A stretch of 64,000 nt of DNA. It comes from Hyphomonadaceae bacterium UBA5336 (lineage in GTDB: Bacteria > Pseudomonadota > Alphaproteobacteria > Caulobacterales > Hyphomonadaceae). The notes beneath the pieces are model-generated. The model had not been told where the DNA came from. It did not search any database and saw only the letters and a list, made by a program, of their open reading frames with translations. The position numbers and the translations under genes are program-made. The DNA lies in contig DHQO01000013.1 in NCBI GenBank assembly GCA_002408125.1, forward strand, positions 37,088 to 101,087, in the 5' to 3' direction. Position 1 is the stretch's first letter; each line of letters begins with the position of its first letter. Shown here in pieces: positions 33,730 to 42,498 of this stretch.

Positions 33730-35529
33730 TTGACGACATCAGGTGAGGCGCCTCACATCGCACAGGCCCGGCTCGCGGCGATCGTCGCCTCGTCCCAGGA
33801 TGCGATTGTCAGCAAGACCACCGAAGGCATTGTGCGCACCTGGAATGCCGCAGCCGAGCGGATGTTCGGCTATACCGAGGCGGAGATGGTCGGCCAGTCC
33901 ATCCGCATCCTCATTCCCGAAGACCGCGCGGCGGAAGAAGACGAAATCCTCGCCAAGATCATACAAGGCGAGCGGATCGAGAATTTCGAAACGGTGCGCC
34001 AGCGCAAGGATGGCTCGCAATTCTCCGTTTCGGTGACCGTGTCCCCGATCCATGACGCGGACGGCAACATTGTCGGCGCCTCCAAGATTGCACGCGACAT
34101 TTCCGAGCTGCACGCCACGCTGCACAGCCTGCGCGAGAACGAGGCCATGTTCCGCTCGATGGCCGACAATATCTCCCAGCTCGCCTGGATGGCCGACGAG
34201 ACTGGCTATGTCTTCTGGTACAATCAGCGCTGGTACGACTATACCGGCACCAATCTGGAGCAGATGAAGGGCTGGGGCTGGCGCCAGGTTCAGCATCCCG
34301 ACCATGTCGACCGCGTGGTCGAGAAGATCCAGCATTGCTTCAGCACCGGCGATCCCTGGGAAGACACCTTTCCGCTGCGCAGCGGCGGCGGAACCTATCG
34401 CTGGTTTCTCTCGCGCGCCCAGCCCATCCATGATGATTTCGGCAGGATCGTGCGCTGGTTCGGTTCGAACACCGACATCACCGAGCGTATGGAAAGCGAG
34501 GAGCGGATCAACCTCCTGCTCGCGGAAGTGAACCACCGGTCCAAGAACCTGCTCGCCCTGTTGCAGGCCATCGCGCAACAAACCGCCGGGGCGCAGGACA
34601 GCCCCTTCGTGGAACGGTTTACCGCCCGCCTGCAATCGCTTGCGGCAAGCCAGGATGTGCTGGTCAGTTCCCGCTGGCGGGGAGCGAAGCTGGAAAGGCT
34701 GGTGCGCTCCCAGCTTGCCCATTTCGGGGATCTCATCGGCAACCGGATCCTGCTCGACGGGCCGGATATCGACTTGTCGCCATCGGCTTCCCAGACCCTG
34801 GGCATGGCCCTGCACGAGCTGGCCACCAATGCCGGCAAGTATGGCGCGCTATCGAACGAAACCGGGGAAATCCATATCCGCTGGCAGACGGACACATCCG
34901 CCGATCCGGAGAGATTCGAGATCGAGTGGGCCGAGCGCAAGGGGCCGCCGGTTTCCGCGCCGGAGCGGACGGGCTTCGGGGCCAGTGTCATCGAGCGGAT
35001 GTCGTCGATCTCACTGAGCGGGGAGGTGGAGTTCTCGTTCCGGCCCGAAGGGCTCTACTGGCGCCTGGGTTGCCCCCTGGACAGGCTGGTGGGCAAGGCC
35101 GGCGCGGATGTCGGCACGCAGCTGCCGCTGTCCTCATCCGACCTCAATCCAGCCTCGCGATGGCATGTCCTGCTGGTCGAAGACGAGCCGATCCTCGCCA
35201 TGGACCTGTCGGAAACCCTGACCAGCGCGGGCTATACTGTGGTGGGGCCTGCCTCCAGCGTGGAACATGCGCTGAAATTCCTGATCGAGTACCCTTGCGA
35301 CCTCTGCCTGCTCGACGTGCATCTGGGCGAGGAGACCTCCGCGCCGATTGCCGAAAAGCTGATCGAGACCGAAACGCCCTTCATTGTCCTGTCAGGTTAT
35401 TCGCAGGACCAGCTGCCGGCGGTCTTTCGCGGCGCCCCGCATGTCTCCAAGCCGCTGCGCGCTTCTGCCGTGGTCGACATGCTGGCAAGCCTCCTGCCCG
35501 AGGATGAGGCTGAAAGTTCTGGCGAGTAG
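33730..35529 (+). CDS. PAS-PAS-HWE histidine kinase with C-terminal receiver
   Basis: A 599-residue hybrid sensor. PAS 1 is at about 10-125, with 'GQSIRILIPEDRAAEEDEIL' typical of FixL-like PAS; PAS 2 (PAS_3 type) is at about 140-255, ending 'GSNTDITERM'. The kinase belongs to the HWE family: phosphoacceptor H269 in 'LAEVNHRSKNLLAL', the N-box 'HELATNAGKYGALS' and the defining W-x-E in 'IEWAERKGP'. A receiver domain (about 478-592) carries 'VLLVEDEP' and the phospho-Asp in 'CLLDVHLGE'. No membrane helix: cytoplasmic. The start is a TTG with CGGAG upstream; no ATG fits. HWE kinases in this group often control general stress or light responses. Confidence 0.92.
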   Translation: MTTSGEAPHIAQARLAAIVASSQDAIVSKTTEGIVRTWNAAAERMFGYTEAEMVGQSIRILIPEDRAAEEDEILAKIIQGERIENFETVRQRKDGSQFSVSVTVSPIHDADGNIVGASKIARDISELHATLHSLRENEAMFRSMADNISQLAWMADETGYVFWYNQRWYDYTGTNLEQMKGWGWRQVQHPDHVDRVVEKIQHCFSTGDPWEDTFPLRSGGGTYRWFLSRAQPIHDDFGRIVRWFGSNTDITERMESEERINLLLAEVNHRSKNLLALLQAIAQQTAGAQDSPFVERFTARLQSLAASQDVLVSSRWRGAKLERLVRSQLAHFGDLIGNRILLDGPDIDLSPSASQTLGMALHELATNAGKYGALSNETGEIHIRWQTDTSADPERFEIEWAERKGPPVSAPERTGFGASVIERMSSISLSGEVEFSFRPEGLYWRLGCPLDRLVGKAGADVGTQLPLSSSDLNPASRWHVLLVEDEPILAMDLSETLTSAGYTVVGPASSVEHALKFLIEYPCDLCLLDVHLGEETSAPIAEKLIETETPFIVLSGYSQDQLPAVFRGAPHVSKPLRASAVVDMLASLLPEDEAESSGE

Positions 35530-35552
35530 CCACCATTCAGGCGGCTCAACTG

Positions 35553-35583
35553 AAAACGGCGGCCCGTCAGAGCCGCCGTTTCC
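35553..35583. terminator. Bidirectional terminator between kinase and sppA (1)
   Basis: AAACGGCGGC and GCCGCCGTTT arms (about 35554-35563 and 35572-35581) with A-run on the left and T-run on the right, so it can act on both strands. Confidence 0.75.
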
Positions 35584-35597
35584 GATTCGGGGAAGAG

Positions 35598-35626
35598 GGC
35601 AGGGCACGCCGGGCGCCCTGCCTTTT
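35598..35626 (+). terminator. Terminator hairpin between kinase and sppA (2)
   Basis: Arms GGCAGGGC (35598-35605) and GCCCTGCC (35615-35622), followed by TTTT. A second stop signal for the kinase transcript just before the sppA stop codon. Confidence 0.7.
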
Positions 35627-35631
35627 CAAGC

Positions 35632-37389
35632 CTACCGCTCGGTGATGTTCGGACCGCGGGCCTGGATGCCGCCGGCGCGGGCCGCCTGCAGCTCTTCCAG
35701 GAGGGCGCGCACCTGCGGGTCGCTGGCGATCTCGTTGAGCGCCGAGACGGAGCTGGCGGTTTCGGCCGAGACGCCCAAGGCGCCTTCCAGGGCATCGAAG
35801 CCGGAGCGGCGGGCCGGGTAGTAGACCAGCTGCACATCGCGCTCGGCATCGATGTCGGCCAGGTCCTTGGCCGCGTTGATGGCATCGCGGAAGCCGCCGA
35901 TCTCGTCGACCAGGCCCTGGCCAACGGCGTCCTCGCCCGACCAGACACGGCCGCGGGCGCGCTCATGCACTTCTTCCTGGGTCAGGCCGCGCCCGTCTGC
36001 GACGATCGAGGTGAAGCGGTCATAGCCGCGCTCAAGCATGTCGACCATCTGGGCGCGCTGGGCATTGGTGAAGCGGTCGACCGAGAAGGCCGTGCTCCAC
36101 TCGCCGCCGACCAGGACTGGCTCGATGTTCACGCCAATGCGCTCAAGGCCTTCGCCGATGGCGAGCTTGCCGCCAAAGATGCCGATGGAGCCGGTGATGG
36201 TGGTGTCATTGGCCAGGATCCGGTCGGCGCCGGCCGACACATAGTATCCGCCCGAGGCTGCGACCGAGCCCATGGAGACCACGACCGGCTTGCCGGCCGC
36301 CTGGGCGCGCTTGACCGCATTCCAGATCTGGTCGGACGCGGTGGGCGAGCCGCCGGGGCTGTCGACGCGGAAGACGATGGCCTCGATCCTGTCATTGTCG
36401 GCCGCGTCCAGAATGGCGCGGGCCACCCGGTCGGAGCCGAAGCCGACGGTCTCGGCGAACAGGTCGCCATCGCCGCCGCCCGTCACGATGGCGCCTTCGC
36501 CGCCGACAATGGCGATCATCGGCGCGCCGGGGCGTGCGGTTGGGGCGGTATAGTCGGCCAGGGAGACAAAGGCGGCGTGCTCGCCGGCACGGCCCTGGGC
36601 CGCGTCCATGGCGTCCTCCGGCCAGCCGAGCGTGTCGACCAGCGATTCGCTGAGGGCCTCTTCTGCGGGAATCGGGCCCGATTCGAGCAGCGCCTTCAGC
36701 GCATCATATTGCAGGCCGCGATCCTCGGCGATGTCGTGCAGCGAGACCGACCAGACCGAATCGGCCAGTTCGCTCAGCGCGAAGCGGTGCGGTTCGGTAT
36801 AGGTCTCATTATTATAGGAGTTGGGCGCGTTCTTGTATTCATAGAGTGCGACGATCTCCGGGGTGATGGAGAGCTTGTCGAACAGGCCCTTGAGGAACTC
36901 GGTCTCGAACACGATGCCCGTGGCCGCCAGGTCCGTGCCGGGCTGCATCCAGATCTCGTCGGCAGCAGAGATGGCGCGGTAGGAGGACGGGCCGGAATTG
37001 GACAGGCCGCCCTGGGTGTGAGCGATGACGAACTTGCCGGAATCGCGGAAGTCGATCAGCACGTCGCGCAGCTCTTCGGCGCGCGAGCTGCCGATGGAGG
37101 TTTCCGAGCCGCGAATGAAGATGCCCTTCACATGGTCGTCCTCGATGGCCGCGTCGATCTTCAGGACGAGATCGGTAAAGCCCTGCTGGCCAGCGAAAGC
37201 GGCAAAGCCGGTGGCCGGCGCCTGGTCGGAAAGCTGCTCGCGCAGGTCGAGCGACAGCACCACGGTGTCGGGCTCCGGGTCCGAGGCCGTCGCCACGCCG
37301 ATCAGCGCCATGAGGAAGAGGAAGCTGAGCACCACGAACAGGACGATCGCGACGAGCGCGCCTGCCATGGAAAGGAGGAATGTCTTCAC
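35632..37389 (-). CDS. sppA: Signal peptide peptidase SppA, 67 kDa type
   Basis: Membrane-bound serine/lysine protease that degrades cleaved signal peptides. From the chosen GTG the protein has 585 residues: a membrane anchor at about 5-35 ('MAGALVAIVLFVVLSFLFLM'), then tandem ClpP-like domains. The lysine of the dyad lies in 'ALYEYKNAPNSYNNET' and the serine in 'VVSMGSVAASGGYY'. The length fits the long (E. coli-type) SppA. GTG at 37389 (GGAG nine bases upstream) is preferred to an ATG at 37422 which has no ribosome site. Confidence 0.95.
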   Translation of the reverse strand: MKTFLLSMAGALVAIVLFVVLSFLFLMALIGVATASDPEPDTVVLSLDLREQLSDQAPATGFAAFAGQQGFTDLVLKIDAAIEDDHVKGIFIRGSETSIGSSRAEELRDVLIDFRDSGKFVIAHTQGGLSNSGPSSYRAISAADEIWMQPGTDLAATGIVFETEFLKGLFDKLSITPEIVALYEYKNAPNSYNNETYTEPHRFALSELADSVWSVSLHDIAEDRGLQYDALKALLESGPIPAEEALSESLVDTLGWPEDAMDAAQGRAGEHAAFVSLADYTAPTARPGAPMIAIVGGEGAIVTGGGDGDLFAETVGFGSDRVARAILDAADNDRIEAIVFRVDSPGGSPTASDQIWNAVKRAQAAGKPVVVSMGSVAASGGYYVSAGADRILANDTTITGSIGIFGGKLAIGEGLERIGVNIEPVLVGGEWSTAFSVDRFTNAQRAQMVDMLERGYDRFTSIVADGRGLTQEEVHERARGRVWSGEDAVGQGLVDEIGGFRDAINAAKDLADIDAERDVQLVYYPARRSGFDALEGALGVSAETASSVSALNEIASDPQVRALLEELQAARAGGIQARGPNITER

Positions 37390-37432
37390 TGTTTGAAACT
37401 CCAGAGGCGGTTTGCCAGTCATTCAAAAACAA

Positions 37433-37446
37433 ATTTATCGATAAAT
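37433..37446. promoter_or_regulatory. Perfect 14-bp palindrome upstream of sppA
   Basis: ATTTATCGATAAAT, centred about 50 bases before the sppA GTG and inside an AT-rich stretch that also contains GATAAAC. It could be an operator or simply part of the promoter. A related but imperfect TTATCGATTATTGATAA lies at 84-100, upstream of the first DUF805 gene. Confidence 0.35.
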
Positions 37447-37587
37447 GATAAACATTGCCTATCACATTTGTAAAGCGCGCTGCGACATTCAAGCTGCAGA
37501 TGATGGTGGGGTGCAGTCGGCCTGAACTTGCCGCATGCGGGTGCTTGCCATGTCAGATCGGATTGGGTACACCGCGCCTCTCCCGAT

Positions 37588-37662
37588 TGGGGCGTCGCCA
37601 AGCGGTAAGGCACCGGTTTTTGGTACCGGCATTCCCAGGTTCGAATCCTGGCGCCCCAGCCA
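37588..37662 (+). tRNA. tRNA-Gln (anticodon TTG)
   Basis: Acceptor stem TGGGGCG/CGCCCCA with discriminator G and encoded CCA, D-arm GCCAAGCGGTAAGGC, anticodon stem CCGGT/ACCGG with loop TTTTGGT giving anticodon TTG, T-arm with GGTTCGAATCC. The U1-A72 pair is normal for tRNA-Gln. Confidence 0.97.
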
Positions 37663-38093
37663 CTCTTTTCCCGCCTGTGTGGAATAGCTTTACCTGATAC
37701 GCGAAGTTTCAGGCATAAAGACCTGTTTTAGGGTGTTTTTGGAACGCTTTCTGTAACAGATGTGTTGCCTTCTGGCGTCTGTCCGTTCAATTACCTGAAT
37801 GATCGTTTATGCGTGTTGATCCGCCGGGCGCGTGTTGTTAGCGTCCCCCGGCGCGCGCGGGATGCCTGAGGGAGGGACGGCGGCGCGTGTAAACCAAGAG
37901 GGTGCAAAGCCCCGATGAAGATGCAGATTGGGAGGTGATCGGCAGTCTCTTGCCATTTCCTTCGTTCACTTTGCCGGCCTTGTGTGTGTGCCGTGCCTGG
38001 AAGCCAGCGATCCTGTCCCGGGACGCTGTAACGAGTTTTACGCATGGCAAGACCGTGCGACGGCTTTGAAAGAGTGAGTGAGAGGCAGACCTC
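37663..38093. other. Non-coding leader/promoter region of the TonB cluster
   Basis: 431 bases between tRNA-Gln and the DUF3450 gene with no convincing gene. The first part is AT-rich and likely holds the promoter; the second part (37840-38060) is GC-rich and could form structure. I looked for a cobalamin riboswitch box and other known riboswitch cores and see none. Confidence 0.35.
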
Positions 38094-38867
38094 ATGAGAA
38101 ACCTTCTGACCCCGGCCCGCGGGATGATCGCGGCCGCTATGGTCGCCACCCTGGCGGCGCCTGCTTATGCGCAATCGCTTGGCGACGCCCTTGATACCGG
38201 CGAGCAGGCGACCCGTCGTGCCGAGCAGGTTCAGCAACAGATCAACCAGCTCGATGACGAGCGCTCCGACATGGTTCGCGAGTATCGTACGCTGCTGCAG
38301 CGCCGCGATGCCGCCGAGCTCTTCGCGCGCCAGCAAGAGCAGGTCGTGGCCTCCCAGCGCCGCGAGATCGAAAGCCTGACCGACCAGCTCGGCCGCATCG
38401 ACGAGATCACGGCTGAAACCGTGCCGATGCTGATGGACATGATCGCGGACCTGAAAGCCTTCGTGTCCGCCGACCTTCCGTTCAAGAGCGACTTCCGCCA
38501 GCAGCGCCTGGACGGCCTGGATGCGGCGATGGCCGATCCGGCCGTGTCGACCGCCGAACGCTACCGCCTGATCATTGAGGCCTACCAGGCCGAGATGGAA
38601 TACGGTTCGACCATCGACACCTGGGAAGAAGTCCACCCCGTCAATGGCGAGGACACCACGGTCGAGATGTTCCAGTATGGCCGCGTGGCCCTGGTCTACA
38701 TCACCCCGGATGATCGTTATGGCGAACGTTATGACCGCAACACTGGTGCCTGGGTGCCGCTGGAGCGCAACCTGATCCCCGCCGTACGCGATGCCATCCG
38801 CGTTGCTTCCGGCAGGAAGCAGCAGGAAGTGCTGTTCGGCCCCGTCACGCCGCTGGAAGTCCAGTAA
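38094..38867 (+). CDS. DUF3450 family periplasmic coiled-coil protein
   Basis: A 257-residue exported protein: signal peptide ending 'AAPAYA', then a long coiled coil at about 30-110 ('EQATRRAEQVQQQINQLDDE') and a globular C-terminus ('GRVALVYITPDDRYGERYD', 'EVLFGPVTPLEVQ'). DUF3450 proteins are encoded beside ExbB/ExbD/TonB genes in many Proteobacteria and are thought to work in the periplasm with that TonB system; the exact role is unknown. First gene of a cluster; the next begins 31 bases downstream. Confidence 0.9.
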   Translation: MRNLLTPARGMIAAAMVATLAAPAYAQSLGDALDTGEQATRRAEQVQQQINQLDDERSDMVREYRTLLQRRDAAELFARQQEQVVASQRREIESLTDQLGRIDEITAETVPMLMDMIADLKAFVSADLPFKSDFRQQRLDGLDAAMADPAVSTAERYRLIIEAYQAEMEYGSTIDTWEEVHPVNGEDTTVEMFQYGRVALVYITPDDRYGERYDRNTGAWVPLERNLIPAVRDAIRVASGRKQQEVLFGPVTPLEVQ

Positions 38868-38898
38868 GGCCGCCTCGAGAGATTTGGAGTAATTCGAA

Positions 38899-40323
38899 AT
38901 GAGCAAACGCTTTTCTTTCAAGGCTCTCGGCGCTGCGGCGCTGCTTGGCCTTTCTTCGCTGGCCGTATCTGCCCCGGCCATTGCCCAGCAAACCACCTCT
39001 CTCAGCGAGATTCTCGAGCGTGTCCGCCGCGACGCCAGCGAGATGAGCGCCGAGAACCAGCAGCGCCTGCGTGAATTCCAGGCTGCCCGCGATGAGCAGG
39101 CTGCGGAACTGGCTTCGGCTCGTGCTGCCCTGGCTGCTGCCGAAGCGCGCGGCCGTGCGCTGAGCGCCCAGTTCGACGAGAACGAAGCCACGCTGGGCAG
39201 CCTGCAGGCCGAACTCGACACCCAGGCCGGTGACTTCTCCGAACTGCTCGGCCAGTTCCGGACCGCCGCCGGCGGTGTGATGCCGCAGATTGCCTCCTCG
39301 CTGTCGAACTTCGACTATCCCGGTCGCGTGCAGGGGCTGGCGGACATCGCCCAGGCCCGTACCCTGCCGACCCGCGCCGATCTGGACCTGCTGCCCAAGG
39401 CCATCCTGCAGGAAATGATCGCCCAGTCGGAAACCAAGATCTTCACCGCCAATGTCGCCAATATCGGCCCGGAAGGTGAAGATCTGGACGTTGAACTCGC
39501 CCGTATCGGCGTGTTCACCGCCGCCACCACCGAAGGCAGCCCGCGCTTCGTTGAAGTGCGTGAGCCCGAGGATGGCGGCGAGCCGTTCCTGCGTACCTTC
39601 CGCAAACAGCCGCGCGGCGAATATCGCGCGTCCATGAGCAATGTCGTGAGGGCCGTCCAGAATGGCTCGACCGAAGCCGTGCGCGGCCCGGTCGACCCGT
39701 CCAAGGGTGACCTGTTCGGCATTCTCGGCGACATCCCCAGCTGGGGCGACCGCCTGTGGAACGATGGCGGCTGGGTCGGCCAGATCATCATCCTGGTCCT
39801 GATCCCGATCGGCATCATTCTCGGTATCTTCAAGATCGTGACCCTGTTCCTGCAGGGCTCGGCGATGCGCGCCACCGCCAAGACCAAGCGTGGCGGCTCC
39901 GGCAACCCGCTGGCCAAGGTGTTCGCGACCTATGAAGAGCACAAGTCCGACGACCTTGAGACTCTCGAGCTGAAACTCGACGAGACCATCCTCAAGGAAA
40001 CGCCGAAGATCGAGCGTTTCAATGACATCATCAAGGTGCTTGCCGCTGTGGCCCCGCTGGTCGGTCTGCTCGGTACGGTTATCGGTATGATCATCACCTT
40101 CACCGCGATCACGATCTACGGTGCCGGTGACCCGCAGCTGATGGCTGGCGGTATCTCTGTGGCCCTTGTGACCACGGTGCTTGGCCTGCTGGCCGCCATT
40201 CCGCTGATCCTGCTGCACGCCGTCGCCGCCGCCATGGCACGTGGCAACCAGCAGCTCCTCGACGAGCAGGCCGCCGGCCTGGTTGCCGAGCGTGCGGAGC
40301 AAGAGCGTCGGGTGGTGGCCTAA
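38899..40323 (+). CDS. MotA/TolQ/ExbB proton channel with periplasmic N-terminal domain
   Basis: A 474-residue ExbB-type protein, about twice usual length. It has a signal peptide ('LSSLAVSAPAIA'), a ~250-residue periplasmic part starting with coiled coil ('EILERVRRDASEMSAENQQR'), and three membrane helices near 295-320, 385-405 and 425-450. The ExbB core appears in 'IKVLAAVAPLVGLLGTVIG' and 'GGISVALVTTVLGLLAAIPL'. With ExbD it would turn proton motive force into motion of TonB. Long ExbB of this kind is typical of DUF3450-linked TonB systems. Confidence 0.93.
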   Translation: MSKRFSFKALGAAALLGLSSLAVSAPAIAQQTTSLSEILERVRRDASEMSAENQQRLREFQAARDEQAAELASARAALAAAEARGRALSAQFDENEATLGSLQAELDTQAGDFSELLGQFRTAAGGVMPQIASSLSNFDYPGRVQGLADIAQARTLPTRADLDLLPKAILQEMIAQSETKIFTANVANIGPEGEDLDVELARIGVFTAATTEGSPRFVEVREPEDGGEPFLRTFRKQPRGEYRASMSNVVRAVQNGSTEAVRGPVDPSKGDLFGILGDIPSWGDRLWNDGGWVGQIIILVLIPIGIILGIFKIVTLFLQGSAMRATAKTKRGGSGNPLAKVFATYEEHKSDDLETLELKLDETILKETPKIERFNDIIKVLAAVAPLVGLLGTVIGMIITFTAITIYGAGDPQLMAGGISVALVTTVLGLLAAIPLILLHAVAAAMARGNQQLLDEQAAGLVAERAEQERRVVA

Positions 40324-40356
40324 TGGCCGCCGCCCCTCAGGGCCTGGAGACTCCCT

Positions 40357-40866
40357 ATGGGACTAAATGAGCTACAGGAATTCCTGGACCGGGGTGGACC
40401 GGTGCTCCTCTTCATCATGGCAGCCACATTCCTGATGTGGCTCCTGATCCTGGAGCGCCTGTTCTACTTCCGGGTCGCCCATGGCGACGTGGCCAGGCAA
40501 GCCGTGCAGGAGTGGGAAGCCCGCTCCGACCGCAAATCGACCTATGCCCACTGGATCCGTGAGAAACTCGTCTCGGAAGTTCGCCAGAAGGCAGAGGCCA
40601 ACATCATCCTGTGCAAGGCCGCCGTGGCGCTTGCCCCGCTTCTGGGGCTGCTCGGCACGGTGACCGGCATGGTCGCGGTGTTCGACATCATGGCGCTGAC
40701 CGACGGTGCCGATGCCAAGGCCATGGCCGCGGGCGTGTCGCAAGCCACGATCCCGACCATGGCCGGCATGGTGGCCTCGATCTCGGGCATTCCGTTTGCC
40801 TCGGGCATGAACCGCAAGGCGGCTCGCCTGGTGCAGACGGTCGAAGACGAGATGGAGATCAGCTGA
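40357..40866 (+). CDS. MotA/TolQ/ExbB proton channel family protein (short)
   Basis: A 169-residue ExbB homologue with three membrane helices: about 18-35, 88-108 ('AVALAPLLGLLGTVTGMVAV') and 125-148 ('AAGVSQATIPTMAGMVASIS'). It lacks the periplasmic extension of the preceding gene, so the cluster encodes two different stator channel proteins. Its stop overlaps the start of the first exbD (TGATG). Confidence 0.92.
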   Translation: MGLNELQEFLDRGGPVLLFIMAATFLMWLLILERLFYFRVAHGDVARQAVQEWEARSDRKSTYAHWIREKLVSEVRQKAEANIILCKAAVALAPLLGLLGTVTGMVAVFDIMALTDGADAKAMAAGVSQATIPTMAGMVASISGIPFASGMNRKAARLVQTVEDEMEIS

Positions 40867-41279
40867 TGCGCGGACGCACTCTCAGAAAACCGGAAGAGGC
40901 CGAAGTCGACCTGACGCCGATGCTCGACGTGGTGTTCATCCTGCTGATCTTCTTCATCGTGACAGCAGTGTTCACCCAGGAGCAGGCGATCGGCCTCGAG
41001 CCGCCGCCGCCGCCGCCGCCGCCGAACGTCATTCCGCCGGATACGCCGACCATCACCATCTACATCAATGCAGATGGCCTGATCCGCGTGAACGGTCGTC
41101 CGGCTGATATTGGCTCTGTCCAGGCGAACATCGAGCGCCTCAAGGCCGAGAATCCGGAAAGCTCCCTGATCATCCAGGCCGACCGGAATGCCGAAGCCGG
41201 CATTATCGTCAGCGTGCGCGACCAGGCCTATTCGGCCAATGCCACGCCGGTGAACATCGTGCTGAGCGGCGGGGAATAG
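40866..41279 (+). CDS. exbD: ExbD/TolR family biopolymer transport protein (first)
   Basis: A 137-residue protein with one membrane helix after 'EVDLTPMLDVVFILLIFFIV', where the Asp (in 'MLDVVF') is the proton-carrying residue of the family. A proline run (eight prolines in 'EPPPPPPPPNV') follows, then a small periplasmic domain ('ITIYINADGLIRVNGRP'). Partner of the ExbB-type channels upstream. Its start overlaps the previous stop. Confidence 0.95.
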   Translation: MRGRTLRKPEEAEVDLTPMLDVVFILLIFFIVTAVFTQEQAIGLEPPPPPPPPNVIPPDTPTITIYINADGLIRVNGRPADIGSVQANIERLKAENPESSLIIQADRNAEAGIIVSVRDQAYSANATPVNIVLSGGE

Positions 41280-41288
41280 GAGACGAGC

Positions 41289-41705
41289 ATGGCAAGACGT
41301 AAGCGTTCGAGCAGTGCCGGTGACAGCGAAGGCGAGGATATCAACCTCACGCCGATGCTGGATGTGGTGTTCATCCTGCTCATCTTCTTCATCGTGACGG
41401 CCCAGTTCATCAAGGAACCGGGCGTGGACATCATGCGGACCGATGTCGACAATGACCAGCCGGTAAAACCACTGGCCATTCTTGTCGCCATCGATGAGAA
41501 TTCCGAGATCTATATGGACAAGCGCCTGGTGGCGCCCAACGAGATCGAATTCCGCCTGCGTGAACTGCGCGAGGACAACCCGAAAGGGGAACTGGTTCTG
41601 CAGATCGACAATAAAGCCTCAGCGGCCTCTCTTGTCGAATTCATGGATACGGTGAAGAATATCGATGGGTCGACGCGCATCAATGTGTCGACGGCCCCAG
41701 ACTAG
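41289..41705 (+). CDS. exbD: ExbD/TolR family biopolymer transport protein (second)
   Basis: A 138-residue paralogue: 'DINLTPMLDVVFILLIFFIV' helix with the conserved Asp, then a periplasmic domain without the proline run ('ILVAIDENSEIYMDKRLV'). Two different ExbD proteins in a row could form a hetero-dimer in the channel pore. It is nine bases from the first exbD and twelve from tonB. Confidence 0.95.
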   Translation: MARRKRSSSAGDSEGEDINLTPMLDVVFILLIFFIVTAQFIKEPGVDIMRTDVDNDQPVKPLAILVAIDENSEIYMDKRLVAPNEIEFRLRELREDNPKGELVLQIDNKASAASLVEFMDTVKNIDGSTRINVSTAPD

Positions 41706-41717
41706 GAAGGAGTGGAT

Positions 41718-42341
41718 ATGAAAAGTCCCTATGTAGTCTTTCCGGTCGCAGCGGTTATCGCGGCACTGATCGTCTACGGTCTGTTCCAGCTCATGAACAT
41801 GCTGATCTCGGCAGAGTTCCAGGAGCCTGAGGAGACCGAACAGCGTGTGCTGGAAGCGATCACGCCGTCGGAAGAGGCCCAGGAAGTGCGCCGTACATCG
41901 CGGTCGCGCCCCCAGCGCCTGGCTGCCGCCGATGAGCCGCCGCCGCCGCCGAAACTGTCGGCGTCCAAGTCCGATATCGACCTGCCCACGCCCAACATCC
42001 AGGGTGCGGCGCCGACCGAGCTGGACTTCGGCCGCGTGAATTCCATTGCGATCGATCCGGTGGCCATCTCCGACCGGGATGCCCAGCCGATCAGCCCGCC
42101 TGTGCCGCAATATCCCCAACGGGCCGCCGAGCGCGGGATTGAGGGCAGTTGCGAAGTGCGTTTCGACGTGAACGCACGGGGCGAGCCGTTCAATGTGGAA
42201 GCCACCTGCACCGACAGTGTCTTCAAGCGGGAAGCCGAGCGTGCCGTGAGCCGTGTGCGCTTTGCGCCGAAGATCGTCCGCGGTCAGGCTCTGGAACGCC
42301 GCAATGTGGTCTATCCGATCGAGTTCGGTCTCGACGGCTAA
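41718..42341 (+). CDS. tonB: TonB energy transducer (first)
   Basis: A 207-residue TonB: N-terminal anchor ('VVFPVAAVIAALIVYGLF'), a short proline segment ('EPPPPPKLSASK') instead of a long Pro-Glu/Pro-Lys rod, and the C-terminal domain with the family 'YP' motif ('PVPQYPQRAAERGIEGSCEV') and 'VSRVRFAPKIV'. It spans the periplasm to drive TonB-dependent receptors. ATG at 41718 has AAGGAG five bases upstream; a GTG two codons earlier is less likely. Last gene of the tight cluster before a terminator. Confidence 0.93.
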   Translation: MKSPYVVFPVAAVIAALIVYGLFQLMNMLISAEFQEPEETEQRVLEAITPSEEAQEVRRTSRSRPQRLAAADEPPPPPKLSASKSDIDLPTPNIQGAAPTELDFGRVNSIAIDPVAISDRDAQPISPPVPQYPQRAAERGIEGSCEVRFDVNARGEPFNVEATCTDSVFKREAERAVSRVRFAPKIVRGQALERRNVVYPIEFGLDG

Positions 42342-42367
42342 GCCGCCGGAAAACACCTCCAACAGCA

Positions 42368-42396
42368 AACGCCCCGGCCCTTTGCCGGGGCGTTTT
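42368..42396 (+). terminator. Rho-independent terminator after first tonB
   Basis: Arms ACGCCCCGGC and GCCGGGGCGT with a short CCTTT loop and a TTTTCGTTT tail. It separates the exb/tonB cluster from the second tonB. Confidence 0.85.
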
Positions 42397-42442
42397 CGTT
42401 TGGCCGGAATTGCCCCGGGAGTTGACGTGAGGTCAAGGTTAA

Positions 42443-42460
42443 GTTATGTAATGACATAAC
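42443..42460. promoter_or_regulatory. Palindromic operator upstream of second tonB
   Basis: GTTATGT-AATG-ACATAAC, perfect 7-bp arms at 42443-42449 and 42454-42460, in AT-rich DNA 38 bases before the ATG. The arm sequence resembles Fur-superfamily (Zur-like) operators, which often carry ATGT...ACAT half-sites. A binding protein is inferred only from that resemblance. Confidence 0.55.
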
Positions 42461-42498
42461 ATAAATGTAGCCCGGGCTTGACATGGGAGGATGCACGG

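Noticed and set aside
37663..38093. Cobalamin or other riboswitch before the TonB cluster
   Set aside because: No recognised core motif could be found by eye; a covariance-model search would be needed to say more.
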